A DNA stretch of 64,000 bases, from NCBI GenBank assembly GCA_001599595.1, contig BCHH01000021.1, forward strand, positions 402,703 through 466,702, read 5' to 3'. Of this stretch, positions 13,101 through 24,000 are shown piece after piece. Position numbers and translations under genes: made by a program. The notes under the pieces are model-generated. The model was not told the origin of the DNA and did no database searches. It was given only the letters and a program-made list of their open reading frames with translations. Source of the stretch: Beverwykella pulmonaria. Taxonomy: Eukaryota > Ascomycota > Dothideomycetes > Pleosporales > Melanommataceae. The first letter of the stretch is position 1; the number at the start of each line of letters is the position of its first letter.

Positions 13101-13311
13101 GGCTGGTGACAAAGGTAGCGTTACCAGCCAGCTCATCTCCGTTCGATTGGTTGTCAAGGATAGCTCGGTACTACGTTCATCTGTTAGCATTGTGTACCCA
13201 AATTAAATCATAATGACCAATCTCAATCTCGGCCCGTTGCTCTTTTCGTAGCATACTGCTGGTTTTGTGCCTTGAAAGTAAACAAAAGAGGGGAAGAGGA
13301 ATAAAGAAAAT
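10157..13311. other. Long intergenic stretch with coding-like scraps
   Basis: A little over 3 kb without a convincing gene. On the + strand short peptides look protein-like but lie in different frames: one near 11770-11840, one at 12063-12140 (FAQKLDYAIKTNG), and one near 12665-12712 that ends at a possible donor GTAAGT. They could be remains of a decayed gene; I could not assign a family or join them. Confidence 0.4.
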
Positions 13312-15699
13312 TCATACCTTGAACCCGAAATTCAAAATCAACGCAATGATCAACCCCCCACAAACCACCAATGGCCCCAACACACTATCAAAGTCCTTCC
13401 CACTCCGCTCATTGATCAGCTTCATTCTGTACATGTACATTCCCCAGCCCCAGGCGAGCGTAAACGCCGCAACAAGCGTATACACGACGGCCAGACCCCG
13501 GGCGACATTATTCGTCTCGCCGGCGGCATTGTACAGGCCCAGAGACAGCGAGGCAAGCAAGACACTGACGTGCTGCCACTTGATGAACGTGCGCTGGTTC
13601 GCAAGCCATACTTTTGCTTCAACCCGTACAGGGCCCTGGTCTTTGATCCAGACCCCCGGGTCTCGGATGCCGGGGGGCAGTTTTATTTTTCGTTGTTTTT
13701 GGCGCGATTGTGCGTATTTGGAGGACGAGAAGGACGGGAACAAGGAGCCAAGACCGGTAGAGTGTTCTTCCCACATGGTTACTTGTGCACCTTCTTCGTC
13801 CGAGTCGGGCTCTTCGTTGGGATTTGTGTTGTCGTTGTCGTTTTCATTCGATCCAAGGCCGACGAGCGGGGAGGGAGTGGGTGCGCTCGCTTTGCGTGCA
13901 GAGTAGGATGCCGCGGCGGCTGCTGCTGCGGGAGATCCGGCAGGTGATATAATGGAGGGGCGATAACTGGGGCTGGCTCTGGCACCGAAGAGACTGCCGA
14001 CTGCGAAGTCGTCCTCCGCAGCCTTCAGCTTGCGCTCCTGCTCTTCCTCGAAGGCTTTCTGAGGCTCACGTCTGATGTCCGTATCTACCTCGTTCAGCCA
14101 GAAGGGAAATGTGTTGACGTTGTCTTCGAAGAGCATAGCGACACCATGAACGAACTTTGAGAACCGGGGTGCTGATCTCACGAGGTGCGAGTCCATTAAG
14201 TCGTCAATCCACTCGTACCTCTTCATGCCTTTGGTCTTGATTTCCAGCAACGCAAAGGGGAAGCGATTGATTTCGCCCTTGCGGATGGCCTTGAATGGGT
14301 ATTCCATCTGCGTACCATCAATGTCCCGCCTATGCCAATCGTCTGGTTCTCGACAAGGCCTGTCTTGATCCAAGGCGTCTTCGCGGATTAAGGCAAGGTT
14401 GGTGTCGACTGAGATTCTGACTCGATCATCTCCTGGTATCTGAAATGCCGTGCGAGTGTAGTTGGCTCGAAGGACGGGCTGCAGGTTGTTCTCCTTGATG
14501 AAGGACTGGATGTCATTAACGGCCTTCTTGAAATCGTCCACCTCTTGTGCGTCTTCACCAGCTCTTGCTTCAAGCTTCTGTATGCTCTTCTCCATCTTGT
14601 ACTTGCCTTCAATGAATGGCTGAACATATTTCTCCTTGACAGGGAATCTTTGCTCCTCGCTGGCATCGCCGTCTTTGATTACCTTCTTCTCAAACATGAT
14701 ATCCGGCTTCTCCGCAAGCTGTCCATACCACCTAAGACGGAGCGAAGCCGCTTCCGGAGTGTGGTTGACCTTGTCCGTGTAGAGGGAGAACTTTGGATTG
14801 TCAAAATAGATCGAGGTAAGGGTAGGATCGCGCTGAGAGCCTTCGGCAACCTTGGAGGTTTGGGGATTGTATACGAGCACAGGGAGGCGGCGGAGAATGA
14901 CGGTCTTGACTTCGAGAAGGTTGTCCAGGTGGACCCAGACTGCACGGTTTTAGATAAGTGAGGTGTAGGTGGGAGGGAGCGTCTTACATTTGTGTGAGAT
15001 GAAGCTTTCACCGTCACTCAACTCTTCGCCGAACGACAATGCTTCTTGGGGCTTACCCTCCAAGCTCTGACGAACGAACGAGTACATGGCTGAGAGTCGG
15101 TACAGCAGCGGCGAGTAGTCCTCCTTGTTAATGGGGAGTGTCGTGAGTCGCGATTCGAGGAAAGGCCGGAGCTTGTACGCGTCGCCGCGTATTCGGTCGT
15201 GCTTCTTCGTAGCTTTGAAGAAAGCGGTGTAGTTGATCCTGCTGTACTTCTCCAGCTCATTGGTCTCCTTCGTGATGTTGTCTAATTCCTCGAGCACCTC
15301 ATTCAGGAGCTTCTTCTTCTCCTCAGGCTTGACTTCTGGCTTCTGCGTGCCATTGCCATTGCCATTGCCATTGCCTGACGCCGACGCCGACGACTCCTCT
15401 GCTTTGTCTTTCCCCTTCTCCGGTTTCAGTCCGACTGCGAGTGGCTCTAGCTTCTTCTCGCATGCTGTCGTCCGGTCGCGCAGCTTCTGGGACATTTCGT
15501 TCTGGAAATTGTGCACCTTCTCCAATTGCACATTCACGAGCTCGTCGACAAATGCACTTTCATCCTCCGACGTCCAGGTATCCTGCTCGTCATCGTCTGC
15601 ATTGTCTTCCTTCAGCAGCTTCTTGAGCTTATCGTAGTCGATGTAGTTGGCTTTCCATGGCGGGTAGATGTTCTTGCGGAGGGTGCTGCCGAAACGCAT
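13312..15699 (-). CDS. Vacuolar transporter chaperone subunit, VTC2/VTC3 type
   Basis: Exons 15699-14988 and 14939-13312 (48-nt intron) give 779 residues. The protein opens with an SPX domain (about residues 1-190; MRFGSTLRKNIYPPW, KANYIDYDKLK), the inositol-pyrophosphate sensor. The VTC tunnel domain follows (about 240-500), then an acidic, Ser/Ala-rich linker and a C-terminal DUF202 domain with three membrane segments. The YPPW form of the N-terminus and the length fit the VTC2/VTC3 regulatory subunits rather than the shorter catalytic VTC4. The complex makes polyphosphate from ATP and moves it into the vacuole. The linker contains a short Asn-Gly repeat (near 15345-15375). Whether it is VTC2 or VTC3 cannot be decided; many filamentous fungi have a single gene for both. 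Confidence 0.9.
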
Positions 15700-16130
15700 T
15701 GTATGGATTGCGGCCTAGCGAAGGAATTGGGTTTTGACAATGCAGGCACACAATGTCTAGTAGGGATAATGGTGTCGATATAAGCCTTGAGTAGGGTAGA
15801 GAAGCTTGGGAAGAGATTGATGGTTGGTGTGGAAAGTGGGGAGCTCAGCTGCGATGCGGCCATCCATTAACCAATCATTGCGCACGTGCGACGCTAGCAT
15901 TATCGTCCTGGCAGCGGAAGCGATCTTGGAGAAAAAGCAACTAATTTCGACGCTCACACTGAGCTTGACACGAAGCCGCCTTGTCTGTGAAATTTGAACC
16001 AGGAACGAGAAGAAAGTGGATACATATTTAGTTAAATAGTGAAGTATTGATTCAGACCCAAGAAACCTACGAACCCGCTATGCAGAACCCAAAAGCCCCC
16101 CAACGCCACTCTCTACACCCAATATACATC
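15700..16130. other. Short intergenic region
   Basis: Promoter side of the VTC gene and 3' side of the flippase gene. No feature recognised. Confidence 0.6.
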
Positions 16131-19100
16131 CTATATGCCTCTCACCTTCCTGTAACTCGGCGGCCTCAACGTCCTACCCAAAAGCTTCCCCGCATAGGGC
16201 GGCACTAAGCTAATAATTGCAATAACACAAAACTTCCACCAAAAAGCCAGACTCGACACATACCCCAGCTCGAAGTACCTTGCCAAAAACGGCACACTTC
16301 CAAAGTATATCCCCGCGGTGCCAAAGATGCTAGCAATCATGATCCAGTGCCAAGTGACGACCTCCATAGCCACCATGATCAACTCATTCATTACGAGCAC
16401 CGTGAAACTGACGCTTACCATTCTCTTGAAGATCTCGGTATCGTCGTTGTCGACGCCTATAAGTAGTTGCGAGAGGCCTTGGATCATGCCGCCTTGGTAG
16501 ATGGAAACGAAGACCCAGATGAAGAAAGATTTGTAGCTTAGGGAGCGCCCCGTTTTAAGCTCGGCGTAGAGTTCGGGATAGAGATTTGCGACGGACTCGT
16601 CTACGTCGCGGTCGAGGACGAGCGAGAAGACGGGCATCATGGTGTAGACGGTACTGTAGCCGACGAGGAGCCAGTCTTTGTATAGAGCATTGGGTTCAAA
16701 GGAGCTCGCAATACTATACACCGTCTGGCAGATGGAGATGATGAGCCCACGATGGATGACAAACTGCGACAGCTTCGCGCTTCGTTTGTAAGAGTTGCGC
16801 CCATGCCACACGAGCAATTTGGTGAGGTAGCAAAATTGTTCGATGGAGAAATCGGCGGCCAAACTGGCTTGTTTTCCTTCCTTTCCGACAATGCCGACCC
16901 CAACATCCGCGGCTTGGATCATGGAGACATCGTTTCCTCCGTCACCGATACAGCACACCCGCTTCTTGGTGTATTCGCGGATAAGTTTGGCAACGTCGGC
17001 CTTCTGCGTCGGAGAACAGCGACAGGCCACGACGGCAGGGAGAAGAACGGCAATCGAGATAAATTGGGATCGGAAGTGTGTCAACATCAGGGCAAGGGAT
17101 TCACCGTCGATGAGGAGGCAAGCGTCAGGCTTTCCACGCAGGAAGTCAAGGGAGTCGTGGGCGAGGTCTTTGCGCTTCACTAGGCTTGTGTCAATTTACG
17201 AATCAGGTCGGCGGTTGATATCACTTACTCTTCGCGATGGTGTGCACATACTGCCCTCGGGCAACCAGTTTGGAACTTACCGCGACGCAGCGTGCAGTCT
17301 CAACTTTATCTCCAGTCAACATCCAAATCTTGATTCCAGCATTGCGGAGGAGTTCCAATGATGGCTTGACGTCCTTCTGCAGTTTGTCCTCGACACCTGT
17401 CACTCCAAGAAGCTCCACATCGTGTTCCAGGTATTCCTTGACTACCTCTGCAACAGCGTTATCCCGATTGTGCAATGCTAAAGACGCCTGGGCATGCTTG
17501 GTCGAAAAGTCCTGGTAAGTTTCTGCCGACAGCCTCTTGCGGCCCACTACAAGTGTTCTCAGGCCCTCTCTTGCCATGTTTGACGTTTCCTCTTCCAGCC
17601 AGTCATTCGCGGCAACAATTGGCATCATCACGGTATCAGCACCTTTTTGGTAGAACCAGATTTCTCCGTCTTCATCGGTTGGAGATGATACTGAACCAGA
17701 ATAAAATTTGACCACGATGCCCATCCTCTTTCCTTCAGACGTAAATGGAAACACATTAAGAATGCGAACGCGCACAACGACATTCCCCGTCTCGCAGGAT
17801 TGAAGAGTCATCGATTCACGGTCACGTTGTATTAGTTTGAGGCCAACATTTTCAGTCCAGCGAACAATCGCAATCTCATCAGGCGAGGAAGCCTGGTAGG
17901 TAGTGACGGTTTCACCATTCTTTTCTTCTGTGGTCGGCGTGACATTGTGGCAAAGCGCCAAAGCGAGGACAACGTCGCGAACGCGGGAGCCGATCTCTCT
18001 TCGCGTTCGGGTCGCTGAAGTGAGAGGGGCGGTGTAGGCAGATGATGGTGTGACGAGAGTAGGTGCTTCTCCGGCTGGAGAAGTGAAGCTTTGGTGGACG
18101 TAGGATGAAACTTCATCCATAGCTTCGTTGGCATAGGATACTGTTCCAACGTGTATTTTCTTCATCTCCATCTCTGAATCGTGTTAGTGTCACTTTTCGA
18201 GAGAATTACAAGAGACATACCGTTCTGTGTGAGCGTGCCCGTCTTGTCGCTCAACAGATACTCGATTCGCCCCAAATCTTCTGGAATGGTGCTAGTCCGC
18301 ACAACGGTGCCTGGAATACTCTGGTCGTGCTCAATGAACCATGCGTAGACCGACTTACCCATGTCAAGATTGACACGGAGACCAACGGGAACGATAGTCG
18401 AGAAGAGAATCAAGAATCGCATCATCGAAACGTACCATTTCCGGTCATTGATCTCTCGAAATCCCGCCAATGCTACTAATATGAAGGATAAGGATAAGGT
18501 AAAGATGCACAGAAACTTGGTCAGTGCGTTAATCTCGTACTCCAATAGACCGGTCTTCGATCTTGACGGTGAGGTTGAGAGCGCTTGGCGAGTTTGTGGA
18601 CCAGTGTAGACCACTACTGCCAAAACGTGGCAGCTTGAGGCAAGCACTGTATTTGCCCATACTGTGTTGTCGATGTTAAGAGGTGCCGATTGAACATCTC
18701 CAAAGGTGGCGGATTGCGTCTCCTGGTCGTGAGGGTCATATTGACGTTGCTTCTTGGGTTTGAGCTCGATAGTGCCATAGAACTCGTTCACTTTCCTGTC
18801 TGGCTTGCCAGCAATCACTTGTAGTCGGGTAAACTCTCCCACGTCCAGATTTTGGGTCAGGGGGGATGTTAGCCGTAGTTTCCAATCTGTCTCACCATCC
18901 AACTGGTCAGTTCGGATGAATGCTTCCCCAGATGTTCCAGCAGTTGCAGAGGTATTGAGTTTCGCAGCATTCTCATCCAAGCCGAGCAGTCCACTCGCAT
19001 CACCATCTGCCAGGGTAGGAGATGTATCCAGTGGACCGATGCTAGCGGTGGTGGGAGGCGTAGTGTCGTTCGAATAGCTCTTCAGAATTACCATATCTGC

Positions 19101-20165
19101 AGGGACACGTTGATCCTTTCCCAGCTTGACTACATCTCCAACCTTGAGGCTTCGAGAGGGCTTGATGATTTCAAAGTAACTGGCAGTTGCCACCCCTTTC
19201 GAAGTGGAAAGCTGCTCCTCTTCATCTTCGATATCAGTCAGGCGCCCTGCACTTTTCTTCGCCTTCCTTATCCTCCTCTTTCTGTCCGAGCTCTTCCCTG
19301 GCGCCAGTCCATTTCCTACACTATTCTCCTCAAACTTCAAAACCATGTAGCCCTCCGAGTTCGCCTCGGCGTCTCTGCGTCGACGGGCAATATCGTCGAG
19401 CGCCTCCTTTCCCAAAGTTATGGTAATAACGAACGCCAATGGAAAAATGTAGGTTGAAAGGTAGCCAATTCGTAAGGCGGGTATAATTTGCGACATGGCG
19501 ACCAGTAAGAAATACATGTTGATGAAGAAAGAGAACTCGTTGTACAAAGTTCGCGGGAGGAAGCTCCACGGGGTGTATTTGGCATTGGAGACGGCATTGG
19601 CGGGGAAGCGTGAGGTTTGGAGCTGTCCTACGGATATGGTCCGCTGGGTGGTCGGGTCGTGTTCTTCGTCAGCGTCTGATTGCCCTTCGTCTCCCTCGCC
19701 CAGCTGCACGCCTGGTGTGTTCGGCTTGGAGGACAAAAAGCTGGGGAGGCGGATGGTGGACCCCAACTTGGAGAGGGTGCTCGGGGCTGGCTGGCGTCTT
19801 CGGCTGGCCCGGACGTTGTGTGAAGGGAGCAGCGGGGCATCGTCATCGCCTGACTGTCCCAAGCTGCCTCCGGAATTTCTGTTGGCCCCATCATCATCTT
19901 CTATCAGCCCCCGGAGATCTTCCTCCTCGTCTGTTTCCTGCGTCCGCGGAGTGCTCCGCAGTCTGCCCACCCGTAGGTTCCGCAACGGTATCCTTGCGCC
20001 TAGCTCACGATATCGCCTCCTGTGCTCTTTCGAAGGGCGGCGGGGCGGAGAGTCTGCGGGGCCAGACGATGCGGCCAGAGGGTCGAGCTCCTCGAGGTCA
20101 AGCTCGAGGTCGGAATCGCCGTCGTCGTGGGCGTTTGGCTGGTGGTATTGGTGAGGCGCGGCCAT
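16131..20165 (-). CDS. NEO1: P4-type phospholipid flippase, Neo1/ATP9 class
   Basis: Three exons (20165-18221, 18173-17229, 17179-16131) with 47- and 49-nt introns give 1312 residues. The first intron splits the phosphorylation motif region just after DKTGTLTQN (Asp near residue 640). A P4-specific DQLDGETDWKLRL box lies near residue 420, and GDGGNDVSMIQ near 1043 closes the catalytic core. The C-terminal third holds the last six membrane segments. The missing Cdc50-dependent features and the DVDES and KSFF(I/W) region resemble Neo1 rather than Drs2 or Dnf. The N-terminal ~180 residues are acidic and disordered, making it longer than yeast Neo1. Neo1 flips aminophospholipids in the Golgi and endosomes. 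It is transcribed away from SEC16, another secretory-pathway gene, across a 0.9-kb gap. Confidence 0.92.
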
Positions 20166-21088
20166 GGCTCATGGAGAGCGCTGGTGCAAGCGGTAGCGCG
20201 GCGAAGAGGAACAGATCATATACAAGGCATGTGCAATGCAGTGTGGCTGTCTCGGGAACTTTTGACGGCGTGTTCGGGGGGTCCGGCGGTAGCGGTTCGG
20301 GGGTGTAGTGAGAGCGCGGCCAGATGTCCTGTTTCGAATGCTAAGCGGTGTTCCTGGGCAGGCCCGCAGCGCGCAGCGAGGGTTATGGGGTTCTTCAGCG
20401 TGCTGAGGTGCGAGCAAGGGCGTGTTGAAAGAGAATAACAAAAAAGTAACAGGCAGCAGACCTCAGTATGGAGAAGGGTTGCGTGTCGGTCCCTCGAATA
20501 AGTCGCTCGTGGCTGCTTGCGCCACTGTGGCGGCGCCGCCCGGACCCTCGCGGCTTGCGTGCCAGTGACGAGGGTGTTTGGAGCAATCAAAGCATCCCAG
20601 GAACACATGGCCACTTCGCAACACATTTCATCGACTGCCATGTCGTCCAGCACCGTGTCCTTTTCGTGACCCATTGCGCGCCCATCTTCGCTGCATCCCA
20701 TTTTCTTGTGCTGCGCGGCGTCCAGCGTGAGCCTTTGCTGCTGCTTCCTTCTGTTTCTCCTGTACAGGTACGTGGTCCCCCGGCGAGGTCGAAAGGGATG
20801 ATCCGCCTCACCCACTCCCCTTTCTCCCCCAACGCGCAAAGGCGGCAGCTACATTGCTCGTCCAGACCACTTGAGCCACCCCGTCAAGAACCGCCACTTA
20901 CGCTGCCTGAACACATCAACCTTCGCCCCTCGAAGAGCGCGACGAGGCCGCAGGCACTGCCCGGGCCCAGCATCGGCGCATCATCGCCGAAGCCCGCCGT
21001 TGACACGCTTATCGTCAAATTCCAGCGCTGATTGTCCCTCGTAGTATTTGCCTATACCCTTTTCACACATTATTCGATAATTGCCAGC
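20166..21088. other. Divergent intergenic region between NEO1 and SEC16
   Basis: The 923-bp gap holds both promoters. Several short frames exist but none looks coding, and I see no clear TATA box. It is GC-rich near the NEO1 start. Confidence 0.5.
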
Positions 21089-24000
21089 ATGGACATGGAC
21101 GACGGGCCCAACTTCTCTTACGCGTTTGGCGGCACCTCCGCCGAGCCGGCCACCTCGTGGAATCCGGCATTGAGACCCGACCACGAGCAGCTTTCGACCG
21201 CAAAAACCATTGCACAGCTGCCGGATTCACGCAGGGAAGCCTCTGAGCACGCCCCCGGATCCAGTTCGGAAGAGGAGGAGAAGGAGGAGGAGGAGGAGGA
21301 GGAGGAGGAGGAGGATGAGGACGAAGATGAGGACGAGGAAGATGAGGACGAGGATGAAGAAGAGGAGCTCACTCCAGCGGCCGTGGCACCCGCGATACCA
21401 GCGCATACCAACACCAACGTCTTTGATAAGGAGCCCAGCCCCGACGAAGACTTCTTCGATCGCTTTTCTCAAAGTGTTCCACAGCCCCCGAATAACGAGA
21501 CAAACGGTCACGGAGTTAGCGGACTTGATGAGGAGACCCTGGTCAGCGCTGCCCAGGCCCTTCATTTGGGGGGTGAGACAGGGGATATCACAAATGGAGG
21601 TTCGAATGGCACGTATAAATACGCCGAACATGCGAACGAAGCCGCAGATGATGCCCACCAGGAACACCCAGCGGGAAATTACGAGCACCAGAGCAAAACA
21701 ACGTTGTTAGAGGAGGCTGTAAATGAAAGCGTCAAGGCGCCACTGGTCGCTGATTCAGAAGCGGCGGCGGACGACTGGGGAGCGTCTGGCGAAGTCTTCG
21801 ATCTTGGTGGGAAGGCTCAGGATGAGCCTTTGGAAACACACTCGGATGCACCCTTGCCGGAAGCCGCCAGTGCCGCTGTGGGAGACCATCTCGTTAGCAC
21901 CACAACAATAGGCGGTAAATCCGGCGAAGAGATAGACTGGGGCAACGCAGATGACCAAGACTTTTTCGGAACTGGGAATGCCAGCCAAATAGTGGAACCT
22001 GAAGCGTCTGCGACACATGCCGTCCAAGATTCCGGGGCTGCAGTCGCGGACTCTATTTGGGATATAGCATTGGATGACGATTTCTTGCCCGACAATGACG
22101 AGGCCCCTGGCCCATTCGACCTGGACGACGAAGGTTTCCTGGAGGATGAGCCATCCCAACCCGTTCAGGCACCGCAATTGGGGGGCAGCACAGCCAGCAG
22201 ATACGCTCCTCAGGTTGCGCAAGCGCCGCTACCTGCTACAACTAGTTACGGTCTTCAGGCCTCTCCATTCACCGACTTCTCTCAGATGGACCAGAAGAAA
22301 TCGATAGCTACGCCAAATGTAGCTTACGGCGGCTACAATCAGCCACTGTCGTATCAACCGCCGGCAGCGAGTTCTGCGGAAAGCTTCGTCGACAAAGCCA
22401 AAGGTGGATACCACTCTCCCTATGATTTGCCCGACGATGTCGTGACGCACCGAAGACGGCCTGCATCTAGGACAACTGTCACAGCCTCTTCCTTGCCGTC
22501 TACCCATCCTCCGCCCAGGACTTCCAGTGCGTATTCAAGTACTGCTGCTAACGCACCTCGTCCACCCCCCCCTTCGAACATGTCAACCTCAAGCTTGTCT
22601 CCGCCATCGTCGAGCCATTCTATGCTATCACCTATGAGTGGCATGCCACCAAATGTGCCCCCCAAGCCGGCTGCCCCACCCAAGGCCCCTTCGAATGACT
22701 TCTTTGCTGAACTGCCCATCACACATAAGCCCAAACCATCAGGACGCTATAGCCCTCAGCAGAGCGTTCCGCAGCATCAACCAGCCCACCACGCACCCCC
22801 TCCTTTCACACCAAAAGAGCGCACAGCTTCTTGGTCCTCGTTGAGGAACGAAGTACTGCCTGATTCCGATCATCTCATTTCACAGCTTCAACAACCGGAA
22901 CGATTACCTGCATTTCCAGATCAACCCTCAGCCCCTGTTCGGTCCAACAGCCTTCCTGTACCTCATCCTGTCACCGCTCAAGCACCAGCCCGATATTCTC
23001 CTGCGCCTCCCTCCGCCCCAGCAGCTACTTCGAGGTACTCTCCCGCACCTCCCCCCCCAACATCTGCGCCAACGGCCCCCACGAATAGATACTCACCTGC
23101 AGCTCCTGGACAAGGAGCGCCAGGACCTTCGCATGGACGTTATGTCTCGGATCCCGCCGCTGGTTCCTCTAGACCTCCTGCGCAACCATACGCGCCACGG
23201 ACGTCAAGCCCCCTCGCCTTCCATTCCATGCCACAAGAGCAACAAGCTACGCCTGCTTTCATGTCAGAACAGAATGCACAACAAGCTCACGGTCATCACA
23301 CCATGCATTCAGCTGAAGGTGTGCCTCGCGTGCCTTTTAGAAGCCCACTGGAAGGTGTAAACGAAATGGAGGAACAGGCGACAACCCAAACTTCAGGACA
23401 GCCCATCCCACCCCGATCAGATACCCCTCCTCTCCGGAGTAGCCCTTCGTCTACAGTCGGTTCGCCTAGAAAAAGGTCGAATTATACCCCCCAGTACCAG
23501 CCCGCTCACGCACCTGCCCACTCGAACACGGTACCACCCCCCCGAGCTCATTCTCAGTCTCCTTCGGCTACAATGAAGCAGCCCCTTCGTGAGCGGCCAG
23601 CATCTGGACATGGTTACATCTCGCCAGCGGCCAATTTCGGTGCACAACCTGCCCTTCATAATGGCATAAACGTCATCCCACACCGGCGTCAAGTGTCGCA
23701 CGATTTTGACTTCGTCACCCCAACAGACGAGCGAGCGGCCGATCCCCTTGGGCGATGGAAAGGTTACCCAATCTTCAAATGGGGCTTGGGCGGCACAACA
23801 GTCACTAGTTTCCCAAAACAAATCCCACGTTATGGCGGAGGTGCCTCCACGCCAATGATGATGTGCAGTCCTGGAGAAGTCAAGATCCAGAGCGTCAAGG
23901 ATATTCTTCCACTATCTGAAGACATTACTAAGTTTCCAGGACCACTCAAAGCCAAGGGGAAGAAGAAGGATGTTTCAGCGTGGCTGGGGCGCAAGATCGA

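Noticed and set aside
21118..21417. Poly-Ser antisense frame under SEC16
   Set aside because: It is the reverse of the Glu/Asp microsatellite.
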